A stretch of DNA of 60,248 nt from Pseudoalteromonas sp. T1lg75 (GCF_002964705.1 NZ_PQCD01000062.1:1-60248), one strand, 5' to 3'; shown: positions 7,832 to 18,115, counted from the stretch's first letter. Notes: generated by a model not told the origin, from the letters alone. Numbers and translations: made by a program.

Positions 7832-8719
7832 GTGGAATTAAAACAAGCCTTAGCACAAGCGCAACAAGACGTAATTCATACCCTAGAAAACTATTTCCAC
7901 AGCCAGCAAGACGCTCAACCTCGGATCCTCTCTGCCAGCCAATACAGCGTACAAAATGGCGGTAAACGACTGCGCCCATTTTTGGTTTATTGCGTCGGCA
8001 CCATGCTCGGTGCCAATAAGGACGATCTCGATAAGGCCGCCGCGGCCATCGAGTGTATTCACAGCTATTCCCTTGTTCATGATGACCTGCCAGCCATGGA
8101 CGACGATGAATTACGTCGCGGTCGGCCCACTTGCCACATAGCTTATGATGAAGCCCATGCTATTTTGGCCGGCGACGCGCTGCAAAGCATCGCCTTTGAA
8201 TTGCTAAGCGCTAACGACTTTAAAATAGACGCCAGTGCGCAAATCCGCCTGGTACAAAGCTTAAGCCGCGCCGCCGGCTTACTCGGCATGGTGGGTGGCC
8301 AAGCCTTAGATATCGCCGCAACAGGCAAAAGCATCAGCCTAAGCGAACTTGAGCAGATACATAATGCTAAAACCGGAGCGCTGTTGAGCTGCGCTATCGA
8401 GCTTGGTTATTTGTGCGCCCCCAAAGGCGACAGCAACACCGAAGCAGCACTTCAACAATACGGCAAGGCTATCGGCCTGGCGTTCCAGGTGCAAGACGAC
8501 ATTCTGGATATTGAAGGCGATACCCAGACCCTGGGCAAACCACAAGGCTCGGATGTGGCCGCCAACAAAGCAACCTACCCGGCCTTGCTTGGCTTAGAGG
8601 GCGCTAAAGCCAAACTACAGCAACTCTATGACGAGGCCATTGCCGCCCTCGACAGCCTGCCCTATGACACCAAGATGCTGGCGCAACTGGCGCAATACAT
8701 CATCGCCCGAGATCATTAA
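7832..8719 (+). CDS. ispA: Farnesyl diphosphate synthase (polyprenyl synthetase)
   Basis: A trans-prenyltransferase that condenses IPP with DMAPP and GPP to make FPP. Both aspartate-rich motifs are present: DDLPAMDDD near residue 84 and FQVQDDILDIEGD near 220. GGKRLRPF near residue 43 binds the diphosphate. It starts with GTG at 7832 and its 295 residues fit the bacterial family. The order xseB-ispA-dxs is standard for gammaproteobacteria and links it to the DXP isoprenoid pathway. Confidence 0.95.
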   Translation: MELKQALAQAQQDVIHTLENYFHSQQDAQPRILSASQYSVQNGGKRLRPFLVYCVGTMLGANKDDLDKAAAAIECIHSYSLVHDDLPAMDDDELRRGRPTCHIAYDEAHAILAGDALQSIAFELLSANDFKIDASAQIRLVQSLSRAAGLLGMVGGQALDIAATGKSISLSELEQIHNAKTGALLSCAIELGYLCAPKGDSNTEAALQQYGKAIGLAFQVQDDILDIEGDTQTLGKPQGSDVAANKATYPALLGLEGAKAKLQQLYDEAIAALDSLPYDTKMLAQLAQYIIARDH

Positions 8720-8787
8720 AAATTACTACAGATGGCCGTGCCCGTTTTGATATACTCGTGCCATCGCAGTGAAGGATAATAAAACGC

Positions 8788-10650
8788 ATGAATTTGGATA
8801 GTAGCAAGTATCCCCTTTTAAATCAGGTTGATAAGCCTGCACAACTGCGCGACCTAGCACAAGATAAGCTCGGCGCGTTTAGCTATGAATTGCGGGATTA
8901 CCTACTGAACTCCGTATCACAAAGCAGTGGTCACTTTGCCTCGGGTTTAGGCACGGTTGAGCTGACTGTGGCGTTGCATTATGTCTATAACACGCCGTTC
9001 GACCGCTTGATTTGGGATGTTGGTCATCAGGCCTACCCGCATAAATTGATCACCGGTCGTCGCGAGCAAATGCACACCATCCGCCAAAAAGATGGCCTGC
9101 ACCCCTTCCCATACCGAGGTGAAAGCGAGTACGACACTTTTAGTGTGGGTCACTCAAGTACCTCTATTTCTGCGGCACTGGGCATGTCCATTGCCGCGCA
9201 AAAAGAAGGGAAAGGACGTAAAACCGTGGCCGTGATCGGCGATGGCGCCATTACCGCTGGCATGGCCTTCGAAGCCATGAACCACGCCGGTGATGTAAAA
9301 TCGGATATGCTGGTTATCCTCAATGACAATGAGATGTCTATCTCGGAAAACGTCGGCGCCTTGAATAATCAATTTGCCCGTATTCTTTCCGGTAGCTTCT
9401 ACACCAATATTCGTGAAGGCGGCAAAAAGCTGCTCTCCGGCCTGCCGCCGGTCAAAGAGCTGGCCAGCCGCATGGAAGAGCACCTCAAAGGCATGGTGAT
9501 CCCTGGCACCTTCTTCGAGGAGCTGGGCTTTAATTACATCGGCCCCATCGACGGCCATGATGTGAATATGCTGGTCGACACCTTGCGCAACATGCGCAAC
9601 CTCAAGGGTCCGCAGTTACTGCACGTAAAAACGCAAAAAGGTAAGGGTTATAAACCTGCCGAAGCCGATCCCATCGGTTATCACGCGGTGCCCAAGTTCG
9701 ACCCCAGCGAAAGCAAATTACCCAAATCTAAGCCTGGCGCACCGACCTTTTCCAAGGTCTTTGGCGACTGGTTATGCGACATGGCCGCCGAAGACAGCAG
9801 CCTGATGGCCATCACCCCAGCGATGCGTGAAGGCTCGGGCATGGTGCGCTTCTCGAAGGAATACCCTGAGCAGTATTTTGATGTTGCCATTGCCGAGCAG
9901 CATGCGGTAACCCTGGCCGCCGGTTTTGCCTGCGAACAATTAAATCCCGTGGTGGCGATTTACTCGTCTTTCTTACAGCGCGCCTATGATCAGCTGATCC
10001 ATGACGTGGCACTGCAAGAGTTACCGGTCTTATTTGCCATCGACCGCGCCGGTGTGGTTGGCGCCGACGGTGAAACTCACCAGGGCACCTATGATTTAAG
10101 CTTCCTGCGCTGTATTCCCAATATGGTGATCATGGCTCCGGCCAACGCCAACGAATGCCGTAATATGCTTTATACCGGCCATAAACTCGATAAGCCCGCA
10201 GCGGTGCGCTACCCCCGTGGCAGTGCCGGCGAGGGTGAACTCGATGCGCAAATGCAGCAGCTGGAAATAGGTAAAGGCCGTGTTCTGCGTCAAGGCAAAG
10301 GCGTGGCCATACTGTCATTCGGTACCCTATTGGAATATGCCGAGCCGGCCGCGGAAGCCCTGGATGCCACCTTGGTAGACATGCGCTTTGTTAAGCCGCT
10401 GGATACGGCGCTGATCAATGAACTCGCGGCGACCCATGAGCACCTGGTGACGTTGGAAGACAACGTCATTGCCGGTGGTGCAGGCTCCGCGGTGAGTGAG
10501 TATCTGGCGCAAAGCAAGCAGCTTAAGCCGGTGCTGCACTTAGGCTTGCCGGACGTCTTTATCAAGCATGGAACGCAACAGGAAATGCATGCCGAGCTTG
10601 GTCTGGATAGCGCCGGGATCGAGCGACAAATTAAGGATTGGATGGCTTAA
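8788..10650 (+). CDS. dxs: 1-deoxy-D-xylulose-5-phosphate synthase
   Basis: A thiamine-diphosphate enzyme that condenses pyruvate and glyceraldehyde 3-phosphate in the first step of the DXP pathway. The ThDP motif [18 protein letters not shown] lies near residue 150, the active-site glutamate in [16 protein letters not shown], and the transketolase C-terminal domain follows. Its 620 residues match E. coli Dxs (620). It begins with ATG after AAGGATAA and ends at a strong terminator, closing the operon that also makes FPP. Confidence 0.97.
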   Translation: MNLDSSKYPLLNQVDKPAQLRDLAQDKLGAFSYELRDYLLNSVSQSSGHFASGLGTVELTVALHYVYNTPFDRLIWDVGHQAYPHKLITGRREQMHTIRQKDGLHPFPYRGESEYDTFSVGHSSTSISAALGMSIAAQKEGKGRKTVAVIGDGAITAGMAFEAMNHAGDVKSDMLVILNDNEMSISENVGALNNQFARILSGSFYTNIREGGKKLLSGLPPVKELASRMEEHLKGMVIPGTFFEELGFNYIGPIDGHDVNMLVDTLRNMRNLKGPQLLHVKTQKGKGYKPAEADPIGYHAVPKFDPSESKLPKSKPGAPTFSKVFGDWLCDMAAEDSSLMAITPAMREGSGMVRFSKEYPEQYFDVAIAEQHAVTLAAGFACEQLNPVVAIYSSFLQRAYDQLIHDVALQELPVLFAIDRAGVVGADGETHQGTYDLSFLRCIPNMVIMAPANANECRNMLYTGHKLDKPAAVRYPRGSAGEGELDAQMQQLEIGKGRVLRQGKGVAILSFGTLLEYAEPAAEALDATLVDMRFVKPLDTALINELAATHEHLVTLEDNVIAGGAGSAVSEYLAQSKQLKPVLHLGLPDVFIKHGTQQEMHAELGLDSAGIERQIKDWMA

Positions 10651-10660
10651 TACCAAAACT

Positions 10661-10697
10661 GAAAAGCAAAAAGGAGCGATATCGCTCCTTTTTTTGT
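10661..10697. terminator. Bidirectional terminator between dxs and the GGDEF gene
   Basis: A perfect palindrome AAGGAGCGATATCGCTCCTT (10671-10690) is followed by TTTTT on the plus strand and, read on the minus strand, by TTTTTGCTTTTC. It can terminate dxs and the converging sensor gene. Confidence 0.85.
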
Positions 10698-10713
10698 GCT
10701 TGTTATCTGCTGG

Positions 10714-13700
10714 TTAGCGCATCCAAATCTTAATATCCGCCAGGGAGGAGCTTTGCAGCGTCGCTATCTGCTCATCCAGATTCTCGCTTTGCTCGAACTC
10801 GAAGGCATCGAGCTGATCATCAAACTCAATATGCGCACAGCCATCGCCACCGCGCTTTTTCACCTGATGTAAGGCGATATCCGCCAGATTTACCGAGGTT
10901 TCCCAGCCGATCACCTGACCGCCCAGTAAAGGCATAGGGTAGCATGACCAGCCCAGGGAGGCGCTTAGATTAATCTTTTTACCATTGGGCAGTAAGAAGC
11001 CCTTTTTGGCAATGGACTTACAGAGGTTACGGGCAAACAGGTTAACCTGATCGAGCTCAAAATCGCGCAGCAGCAATAGGAACTCATCGCCACTCCAGCG
11101 CGCCACATAGTCCGACCCTTGAGTACAGGAGTTAAGCAAGGTGGCCATTTGCTGCAAGCAACTATCACCGCTTAGCGGTCCGTAGGCATCGTTGATCCGC
11201 GAGAAGTTATCGATATTGACGATAACCAGCACCAAGGCGCGGCCCTGCTTTTGCAAAGATTCTGCGTTGCGCTGATAGTGCTCAATATCCTTGGGCAGCT
11301 GATCGAATAAGAAGCGACGGCTGCGCAACCCGGTCAGCTCGTCCGAATGACTCACCAGCTTTAACTGAGAGTTAACCTGGTTGAGCTTGTCGTTGGCTTC
11401 ACGCAGCTCTATGGTGCGCTCTTCCACCAAACTCTCCAGTGCCGCCTGCTTACGGCGTTCCTGCGCCCTGAAGACCCACAGCAACAGATAGAGGATAAAG
11501 AAGAAGCAAGAAACGATCAGCAAGCGGAAATACAAGGTTTCATCAAAGCGGCGCGGCACGGTAAATGCGTACTCGGCGCTGCTGGCGTCTTGCCAATTGC
11601 CGCTGGTGCGCTTGGCCTCAAGCTTAAAGACAAAGGGACCAGGAGGTAAGTTGGTGTAAATGGCCTCACGACGATTGTTGGCATAACGCCAATCATTGTC
11701 CAAGCCTTGTAACTGATAACGAAACTCCACTTCCGCCGGCGCATAAAAGTCGATGGCGGTATAGTTAATGGTGAGGTCACGCTCATCGGTATCAAGCACC
11801 GGATTCTTACCCAAGGCGCCTGTGTACAGGGTGCGTCGCGGGGTGGCTATGCTTTCCACTTGGGGAGCCAGGGCATCCCGGCCAAACAACTGCACGCTCT
11901 TCGGAATTTCCACCACCCCTTGCAGGCTGGGATACCAAATCGAACTGCCGTTATCGGCAACCGCATCATGCCCCAAACCGGCACAGCACTGGCTGGCCTT
12001 ACCGTCTAGTTGACGGTCATAGGAAGAGATCACCTGCTCCACCTGCAAGTTACCAATCTCATCGGAGAATTGGCCCACCGGCATGCGATACACGCCCTTC
12101 ATGGTGCTGACCCAGACCCTTTCCAAGTCTTTGTCGTAGTGCAAACTAAAGATGGAGCCGTAAGGTAAGCCGTTGGAGACATCCAGCTGATGCCAACGCC
12201 CCTTGGTACTGCGATAGAATAAGCCGTCATTGAGAGAGCCAACAAGCGTGCCCACCCCATCGATTTCCAAAATACTGGTGACATAGGCGCTTTCAAGGGC
12301 GGTATTATCACCGGCGCGCTCAATGCCTTTATCGGAGAAGATGTAGCCGCCCTGACTGGTACCAATCAAGCCATAGGTGCCTTTGTCCACGACAAAGGTA
12401 ATAAATTTACTGTCCAGTACCGCGTTATAGTTGAACGGCGTCAATCCGTTGTAGCCCAGGCGATACATGCCGCGACCGGTACCAAACCAAAGCCCACCGG
12501 CACTGGCCTCACTGATAGCGAACACAGGGTTAAGGCGCAGCTCACGGGCATCTATGTTGAAGAGTTCTTCGTTTTCAAAATACAGCACGCCACGGTCGGT
12601 GGCGATGTAAAGGCGATCGCCGACAAAGTGCAGGTCGTGCACGGCACTGCGTCTAAGCTTGGCCCGAGGAATACGGTTAATGAAATTATTATCCTGATCG
12701 AAATAACCCACCCCGGAGCGATTGGCAACCCAAAGCTGCCCCTTAGGAGAGAGGGTTAAGGCCATCACGGCTTCGGTCATACTGGAAAGGGCATTATGAC
12801 GCTCTACCCGCCCGGCATGCGCCAACCACAGACCTTCGCTAAAACTGGCAAGCCAGATATTGTTTTGGTCATCACGGTAAATATCCGAGAACCAGATACT
12901 CTGATCCAGCGCCGCCGGTTCCACCCACTGCCACTCTTTAGAGTTATCGCGATACAAAAGACGACCATAGGTGGATATCCACAGCGCCCCATCGGAGTCA
13001 CTCATAAACTTATAAACGGCGGCGTTACTGGCGTTTGGTAAAGCAAAGGGACGCAGTTCATCATCAATATCGAGGAAATAGGCGCCCAGCTCGGAAGCCA
13101 GATACAGGGTGCCCTCAAGCCAGGCCATATCGTGAATAATGGTTTGCGCCAGGCGCTCAGGCAGGGTCACCCGGGCGGTGATTTTTAAGCGCAGCCTGGA
13201 TGACGACGACGACATGTTGGTAAGACGCAACAGGTAGTTTTCACTGACCAGCCACACCCCTTGCGGTGCCAGTGCCATCTTACTCACCGAGATCTGGTTG
13301 ATGGCGGTTAAACGGCTTTGCATGCGGCCGCTGCGGCGGCGCTGCTCTTCGTCAAGGTGAAAGGCAATTTGGTTGCGCTCGATATAAAACAGCTCATTGG
13401 CGGCGACCCAGATATTGCCCTTGTCGTCTTGCAAGATGTCGCGCACCGGACCGGCGATACCAAACTGAAAGTAGTTCATGGAGTCGGGATCCAGTACCGA
13501 GACCCCTTTTTTGGTGCCGATCCACAGCAAGCCTTCTTTATCTATCAGCAGCTTATTAATGGCATTGCTGTTTAAGAAGTTGCTGTTTTGCTCATTGAAA
13601 TTGGTGAAATGTTCGCCATCGAAGCGACTGAGGCCGAATTGGGTACCGACCCAGATATACCCCTGGTTGTCCTGGGTCACGCTCTTTAAGGATTGCGACG

Positions 13701-13827
13701 GCAAGCCATTACGGGTATTCCATTGTTTGACTACATAATCGGTAATCGATGCCGACGCCGTTGACGTGATCAGCGTCGCCGCCAGCAGCAAAAGTGACTG
13801 TAAAAACCGCAGCAATGTCACACCCAT
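10714..13827 (-). CDS. Periplasmic propeller sensor with Y_Y_Y and GGDEF domains
   Basis: A one-protein sensor of about 1037 residues. After a signal peptide (LLLAATLITSTASA) come many two-component-regulator propeller repeats (motifs such as GYIWVGTQFGLSRFDG, GLLWIGTKKGVSVLD), a Y_Y_Y domain (DERDLTINYTAIDFYAPAEVEFRYQLQGLD, given here as its recognisable region about residues 690-750), one transmembrane helix near 775-795, a coiled coil, and a C-terminal diguanylate cyclase domain. The signature is SGDEF instead of GGDEF, still compatible with activity. At the inhibitory I-site the expected RxxD reads QGSD, so product feedback is probably lost. The ATG 13827 is preferred to a TTG at 13833. 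It follows pgpA by about 10 bp and may be read through from that operon. Confidence 0.85.
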   Translation of the reverse strand: MGVTLLRFLQSLLLLAATLITSTASASITDYVVKQWNTRNGLPSQSLKSVTQDNQGYIWVGTQFGLSRFDGEHFTNFNEQNSNFLNSNAINKLLIDKEGLLWIGTKKGVSVLDPDSMNYFQFGIAGPVRDILQDDKGNIWVAANELFYIERNQIAFHLDEEQRRRSGRMQSRLTAINQISVSKMALAPQGVWLVSENYLLRLTNMSSSSSRLRLKITARVTLPERLAQTIIHDMAWLEGTLYLASELGAYFLDIDDELRPFALPNASNAAVYKFMSDSDGALWISTYGRLLYRDNSKEWQWVEPAALDQSIWFSDIYRDDQNNIWLASFSEGLWLAHAGRVERHNALSSMTEAVMALTLSPKGQLWVANRSGVGYFDQDNNFINRIPRAKLRRSAVHDLHFVGDRLYIATDRGVLYFENEELFNIDARELRLNPVFAISEASAGGLWFGTGRGMYRLGYNGLTPFNYNAVLDSKFITFVVDKGTYGLIGTSQGGYIFSDKGIERAGDNTALESAYVTSILEIDGVGTLVGSLNDGLFYRSTKGRWHQLDVSNGLPYGSIFSLHYDKDLERVWVSTMKGVYRMPVGQFSDEIGNLQVEQVISSYDRQLDGKASQCCAGLGHDAVADNGSSIWYPSLQGVVEIPKSVQLFGRDALAPQVESIATPRRTLYTGALGKNPVLDTDERDLTINYTAIDFYAPAEVEFRYQLQGLDNDWRYANNRREAIYTNLPPGPFVFKLEAKRTSGNWQDASSAEYAFTVPRRFDETLYFRLLIVSCFFFILYLLLWVFRAQERRKQAALESLVEERTIELREANDKLNQVNSQLKLVSHSDELTGLRSRRFLFDQLPKDIEHYQRNAESLQKQGRALVLVIVNIDNFSRINDAYGPLSGDSCLQQMATLLNSCTQGSDYVARWSGDEFLLLLRDFELDQVNLFARNLCKSIAKKGFLLPNGKKINLSASLGWSCYPMPLLGGQVIGWETSVNLADIALHQVKKRGGDGCAHIEFDDQLDAFEFEQSENLDEQIATLQSSSLADIKIWMR

Positions 13828-13836
13828 GTTCAAAAC

Positions 13837-14331
13837 TTATAGTCCAGGCAAATAACCTACTTTAATTAACGCCTGTAGGCAAATGAGAGAGCAGATCCCG
13901 GCCAAAATATCGTCGGCCATGATCCCCAGTCCACCATGTAGGCGCTTATCTAGCATACGAATAGGTCCGGGTTTGGCAATATCGAAGAAGCGGAATAACA
14001 AGAAGCCCACCACCAGGGTTTGCCAATTCAGCGCCGCACCTATCATGGTGATATAAAAACCGGCGACCTCATCCCAGACAATGGCCGGGTGATCGTGTAC
14101 ACCCAAATCATCGGCGGTTTTGCCACAGGCCCAGATACCGAATACAGAAATCACCACCGCAAAGACCAATTGCAGCCACAGCGGAAAGTTCATGGTCATA
14201 AAGATAAACGGCAAGGCGGCAAAGGTGCCCACTGTGCCCGGCGCCTTTGGACTCAAGCCCAGACCAAAACCAAGGCCAAAAAACTGGTGGCCACGGCGCA
14301 AATTATAGCTGTTGCTGGTCATGCTTAACAT
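13837..14331 (-). CDS. pgpA: Phosphatidylglycerophosphatase A
   Basis: Inner-membrane phosphatase that dephosphorylates phosphatidylglycerol phosphate. The family block GFGLGLSPKAPGTVGTFAALPF is at the N terminus, the metal-binding IVWDEVAGFYITM in the middle, and LDKRLHGGLGIMADDILAG near the end; 164 residues is normal. The ATG at 14331 has GAGG 7 nt upstream and overlaps the thiL stop by 7 bp, indicating translational coupling; a second ATG at 14322 is possible. It is last in the nusB-thiL-pgpA part of the operon. Confidence 0.93.
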   Translation of the reverse strand: MLSMTSNSYNLRRGHQFFGLGFGLGLSPKAPGTVGTFAALPFIFMTMNFPLWLQLVFAVVISVFGIWACGKTADDLGVHDHPAIVWDEVAGFYITMIGAALNWQTLVVGFLLFRFFDIAKPGPIRMLDKRLHGGLGIMADDILAGICSLICLQALIKVGYLPGL

Positions 14332-15302
14332 GCATCATCCTCGGCAAAATGTTCAAATCCCATGGCGCTGATGTCAAGCTTCCGCTCGCCATCCAAGACT
14401 TCAATCTTGCCTTCACCACGACGGATCTGGCCGATGCACACTGCATCGATACCGTATTGATTAAGCTTATTGTCGAGCATGGCCTTGTGGTTTTCCGGCA
14501 CGGTATAAAGAAGCTCATAGTCATCGCCGTACGCCAGCATATAGGGCCATTTGGCCTCGCCCTCAATACTTTGGCGGAACGCCTCGGTCGTCGGGATTTT
14601 ATCTGCGTGTATGGTGGCACTGACCTGTGACATCTCGAGGATGTGTTTTAAATCCGCCAGCAAACCATCGGAGATATCGATGGCGGCACTGGCATAACCG
14701 CGCAGTACCTGCCCCGCGGCGACGCGCGGCGTTGGGTATTCAAGCTTATGAGTTAATTTTTTTAGCCACTCCGGGTCTATGTCGAGGTGCTGCTTACGCG
14801 CTTCCACCGCCAAACCGGCATCCCCTAGCGGGCCGGTCACATAGATCCAGTCTCCGGGCTTGGCACCGCTGCGGGTAATGGCCTTGCCTTCGGGTACTGT
14901 GCCCTTGGCACACACGGTAATGGTCAACGGCCCTTGCGTGGTATCACCGCCAATGATCTGGACATTGAAATACTCAGCGATTTCATGCATGCCCGCGGTA
15001 AACTCTTCCAGCCACTGCATATCGGCATGAGGCAAGGTCAAGGCCACCGACACCCAGGCCGGTTCGGCGCCCATGGCGGCCAGATCGCTTAGGTTCACGG
15101 CGATGGCGCGATGCCCCAAGGCCCGTGGTGACATATCCTCAAAGAAATGCACGCCACTGACCATGGTGTCTGTGGTCACCGCTAACTGGCTGTTTTGCGG
15201 AACGCTTACTATGGCGCAATCATCCCCTATACCCAAGTTAACGTCGCGGCGAGTGATGCCACGGCCTTTGAAGTAGCGATTAATCAATTCAAATTCTTGC
15301 AT
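14325..15302 (-). CDS. thiL: Thiamine-monophosphate kinase
   Basis: Phosphorylates thiamine monophosphate to the diphosphate cofactor that Dxs, encoded nearby, also needs. Typical motifs are VNLGIGDDCAIV, TTDTMVSGVHF, HRAIAVNLSDLAAMGAEP and AIDISDGLLADL. ATG 15302 gives MQEFELINRYF, the usual start; a TTG six bases upstream is less likely. Its leader is unusual: the only Shine-Dalgarno (AAGGAG, 15330-15335) is separated from the ATG by a stable hairpin plus U-tract (see the feature at 15306-15329). Confidence 0.94.
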   Translation of the reverse strand: MQEFELINRYFKGRGITRRDVNLGIGDDCAIVSVPQNSQLAVTTDTMVSGVHFFEDMSPRALGHRAIAVNLSDLAAMGAEPAWVSVALTLPHADMQWLEEFTAGMHEIAEYFNVQIIGGDTTQGPLTITVCAKGTVPEGKAITRSGAKPGDWIYVTGPLGDAGLAVEARKQHLDIDPEWLKKLTHKLEYPTPRVAAGQVLRGYASAAIDISDGLLADLKHILEMSQVSATIHADKIPTTEAFRQSIEGEAKWPYMLAYGDDYELLYTVPENHKAMLDNKLNQYGIDAVCIGQIRRGEGKIEVLDGERKLDISAMGFEHFAEDDAC

Positions 15303-15305
15303 ACA

Positions 15306-15329
15306 CAAAAAAGCCGGCCTGAGCCGGCT
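15306..15329 (-). terminator. Terminator-like hairpin between nusB and thiL
   Basis: On the minus strand AGCCGGC-TCAG-GCCGGCT (stem 7 bp, loop 4) is followed by TTTTTT and then GTGT and the thiL ATG. By shape this is an intrinsic terminator placed inside the operon, ending only a few bases before thiL. It also lies between AAGGAG and the start codon, so folding would bring the two to about 10 nt of one another. Confidence 0.7.
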
Positions 15330-15347
15330 CTCCTTGTTGTCAGGTGC

Positions 15348-15758
15348 TTAGCTTCGCAGTTCCTTGACCGCCTTATCAAGCACACCATTAACGAATTTAT
15401 GGCTGTCTTCGGCACCAAATGTTTTTGCCAATTCAATGCCTTCGTTAATCGCAACTTTGTAAGGTACGTCTTCACGGAATTTTAACTCATACGCGCTTAG
15501 ACGCAGAATGGCTTTCTCAACCATATCAATGTCTTCATACGGACGCGTTAGGTGCGGAGCTAAAATGGTGTCCAACTGTTTAAAGTTAACGGCCACGCCA
15601 CGAGCGAGATCTTTAAAATACTCTACATCGACCTTAGATACGTCGTTCTCAATCAACATATTCTGTTCGATATCGGCAATGGCATTACCACTCATTTGCC
15701 AAGAGTAAACGGCCTGTAAGGCCAATACGCGCGCTTTGCGTCTAGCTGCTGGTTTCAC
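15348..15758 (-). CDS. nusB: Transcription antitermination factor NusB
   Basis: A 136-residue all-helical RNA-binding protein that with NusE (S10) recognises boxA in rRNA leaders. Family features are the Arg/Lys-rich N terminus [21 protein letters not shown] and the C-terminal [29 protein letters not shown]. The ribH-nusB-thiL-pgpA order is standard. A boxA target is itself visible in the rRNA leader at 52-68. Confidence 0.96.
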   Translation of the reverse strand: MKPAARRKARVLALQAVYSWQMSGNAIADIEQNMLIENDVSKVDVEYFKDLARGVAVNFKQLDTILAPHLTRPYEDIDMVEKAILRLSAYELKFREDVPYKVAINEGIELAKTFGAEDSHKFVNGVLDKAVKELRS

Positions 15759-15767
15759 TGTGAACCC

Positions 15768-16232
15768 TTAAATTTTGTCTAAAACATTAACCATTTCTAG
15801 GGCACTTAGTGCAGCTTCGCCACCCTTGTTGCCCATTTTTGTACCGGCACGCTCAATGGCCTGCTCGATGCTTTCCGTGGTTAATACCCCAAAAGCAACC
15901 GGTACATCATATTCTAGCGATACTTGCGCCAGACCCTTGTTCGACTCACCGGCAACCAGGTCGAAATGTGGTGTGCCACCACGAATAATTACGCCTAGGG
16001 CAATAATGGCATCGTGCTCGCCTTTAGCGGCAAGACGCTTAGCCACAAGTGGTAACTCAACGGCGCCCGGTACATAAACAACGGTGATGTCATCGTCACT
16101 GACGTTGCCAGTGCGCTTTAACTCATCCACCGCGCCATCAAGTAGGCTGCTGCCAATGAAGTCATTAAAACGTGAAATCACGATGGCAAATTTTTTGCCC
16201 GGTGCAAACTTGTTACCTTCAATAATTCTCAT
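15768..16232 (-). CDS. ribH: 6,7-dimethyl-8-ribityllumazine synthase
   Basis: Condenses 3,4-dihydroxybutanone 4-phosphate with the ribityl-pyrimidine to give lumazine. The substrate-binding motifs are complete: [33 protein letters not shown] with the catalytic His, and [10 protein letters not shown]. Its 154 residues are typical. It is separated from ribBX by about 100 bp containing a long imperfect hairpin and from nusB by 9 bp. Confidence 0.96.
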   Translation of the reverse strand: MRIIEGNKFAPGKKFAIVISRFNDFIGSSLLDGAVDELKRTGNVSDDDITVVYVPGAVELPLVAKRLAAKGEHDAIIALGVIIRGGTPHFDLVAGESNKGLAQVSLEYDVPVAFGVLTTESIEQAIERAGTKMGNKGGEAALSALEMVNVLDKI

Positions 16233-16262
16233 CTATAAACCTTAATTGATATTGCCAACGCG

Positions 16263-16306
16263 TGATGCGGGGCGAACTAGGGGTATCGCAAAATTGCCGC
16301 GCATCA
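16263..16306. promoter_or_regulatory. Long imperfect inverted repeat between ribBX and ribH
   Basis: TGATGCGGGGC (16263-16273) pairs with GCCGCGCATCA (16296-16306), 10 of 11 positions, around a 22-nt loop. There is no U-tract, so it is more likely an RNA processing or stability element than a terminator. The function is unknown. Confidence 0.4.
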
Positions 16307-16332
16307 TACCATAACTGAAAAAAAATAGCTGC

Positions 16333-17439
16333 TTATTCTGGCTGTACGTAATCAACCACTTCTAGGTGGAAGCCCGACAGCGCGTGATACTTCTTCGGCA
16401 TACTCATCAAACGCATCTTGGTAATACCCAGATCCGCCAAGATTTGCGAGCCGATACCCACGGTACGCGAGGTGCCCTGGATCTTGCGATGGTTCGCCTG
16501 CTTGCCTTCATCTTCCATGGCAAATGCCTGAACCATGGCTTCGATGTCTTCGCTGCATTCTTGTTTACCCAGGATAACCAAGACCCCGCCCTGCTCGGCG
16601 ATATACTTCATGGCCTTGGAGAGGGTCCAGCTGCGATCGGCACCGCGATCGGAGAGCAGAATATCGTTAAAGGTGCTTTGCAGGTGTACACGCACCAAAG
16701 TTGGGTCGTTAATGTCACCCTTTACCATGGCGTAGTGAAGCTGGCCGTCGATGGTGTCCTTGTAGGTCACCAGCTCGAACTCTCCATGTTCCGTTGGCAG
16801 CTTACACTGGGCAACCTTCTCAATGGTGGTTTCGTTAAGGTTTCGGTATTCAATCAGATCGGCAATGGTGCCCATCTTAATGCCGTGCTCTTTGGCGAAC
16901 ACTTCCAGTTCCGGGCGACGAGCCATGGTGCCATCCGGGTTCAGAATTTCCACAATCACAGACGACGGCTCAAGACCGGCCAGACGAGCTAGATCACAGC
17001 CCGCTTCGGTGTGGCCGGCTCGCGTTAATACGCCACCCGGCTGGGCCATAATCGGGAAAATATGCCCTGGTTGAACGATATCCTCGGGTACTGCGCCCTT
17101 GGCCACGGCGGCCTGCACCGTGCGCGCACGGTCGGCGGCGGAAATACCTGTGGTCACGCCCTTGGCGGCCTCGATAGACATGGTGAAGTTAGTCGAGAAC
17201 TGGGCACCATTGTTTTTAACCATCAGTGGCAGTGCCAATTGCTCACAACGCTCCTGTGTCAGCGTTAAGCAGATCAGGCCACGGCCATAGGTCGCCATAA
17301 AGTTAATCGCATCAGCACTGATGTGCTCGGCGGCAATAATCAGGTCGCCTTCGTTTTCACGATCTTCATCGTCCATCAAGATGACCATCTTGCCATTTTT
17401 AATGTCTTCGATGATCTCCGCTGCGCTATTCAAACTCAT
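16333..17439 (-). CDS. ribBX: RibBX: DHBP synthase fused to a degenerate RibA-like domain
   Basis: Residues about 1-200 are 3,4-dihydroxy-2-butanone-4-phosphate synthase (RibB), with the acidic metal loop [12 protein letters not shown] and [16 protein letters not shown]. Residues about 205-368 align with GTP cyclohydrolase II in outline ([21 protein letters not shown] against the family RVHSEC...RCDCG), but the three zinc-binding cysteines are absent and the catalytic RQEGRNIGL region reads KQECSEDIE. So the second domain should not have cyclohydrolase activity. This is the RibBX variant known from Proteobacteria, often annotated in error as bifunctional RibBA; a true RibA must be encoded elsewhere. 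Confidence 0.9.
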   Translation of the reverse strand: MSLNSAAEIIEDIKNGKMVILMDDEDRENEGDLIIAAEHISADAINFMATYGRGLICLTLTQERCEQLALPLMVKNNGAQFSTNFTMSIEAAKGVTTGISAADRARTVQAAVAKGAVPEDIVQPGHIFPIMAQPGGVLTRAGHTEAGCDLARLAGLEPSSVIVEILNPDGTMARRPELEVFAKEHGIKMGTIADLIEYRNLNETTIEKVAQCKLPTEHGEFELVTYKDTIDGQLHYAMVKGDINDPTLVRVHLQSTFNDILLSDRGADRSWTLSKAMKYIAEQGGVLVILGKQECSEDIEAMVQAFAMEDEGKQANHRKIQGTSRTVGIGSQILADLGITKMRLMSMPKKYHALSGFHLEVVDYVQPE

Positions 17440-17456
17440 ATCTTGCCCATTATGTG

Positions 17457-18113
17457 TTATTTGATAAATCCGGCCTGTACTAGCAGGCTTTCGGATACTG
17501 TTGATTCTGCTTTCGGAGCTTGCGCTCCTTGAATAAGGCGCTCCAAGTAACGCGCTATTTGATCGACCTCGAGATTGACCTTAGTGCCAACCTGAAATTC
17601 GGCGATCGTCGTTTGTGCCAGCGTGTGCGGCACTATGGTTAATTTAAACTGGTTACCGTCGATTTCATTGACGGTCAGGCTGGCGCCATCGATGCACACC
17701 GAGCCCTTGTAGGGAATGTATTTCATCAATGCTTCGGGGGCTGCAAGCCAATATTCGATGGCGCGGGCATTGGGGCTGACCTTGACCACCTCGGCAATGC
17801 CATCCACATGACCGGAAACCAGATGTCCACCCAAGCGCGAAATAGGCTGCAGGGCCTTTTCTAAATTGACCCGCTGGCCACGCTGATAGTGGGCAAAACG
17901 GGTCAGTGACAATGTCTCTTTTGACACATCGGCACTGAAGCCGTCGCTGAATTTTTCGGTGACCGTTAAGCAGACGCCATTGGTGGCGATGCTGTCGCCA
18001 AGTGCCACATCACTCATGTCTAAGTTGTTACTTTGTACGCGCACGCTTAAGTCGCCATCAACCAGGGTGAGGGAACTGAGCGTACCCGTTGCTTCAATTA
18101 TGCCTGTAAACAT
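17457..18113 (-). CDS. ribE: Riboflavin synthase, alpha subunit
   Basis: Dismutates two lumazine molecules to riboflavin. The 218 residues form two similar beta-barrel halves; the N terminus [11 protein letters not shown] and the motifs [13 protein letters not shown] and [15 protein letters not shown] occur once in each half, as expected. It starts 2 bp after ribD and is followed by ribBX. Confidence 0.96.
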   Translation of the reverse strand: MFTGIIEATGTLSSLTLVDGDLSVRVQSNNLDMSDVALGDSIATNGVCLTVTEKFSDGFSADVSKETLSLTRFAHYQRGQRVNLEKALQPISRLGGHLVSGHVDGIAEVVKVSPNARAIEYWLAAPEALMKYIPYKGSVCIDGASLTVNEIDGNQFKLTIVPHTLAQTTIAEFQVGTKVNLEVDQIARYLERLIQGAQAPKAESTVSESLLVQAGFIK

Positions 18114-18115
18114 GG

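Noticed and set aside
17440..17457. FMN riboswitch for the riboflavin genes
   Set aside because: Gaps between the rib genes are too short and no RFN element is visible upstream of nrdR or ribD.
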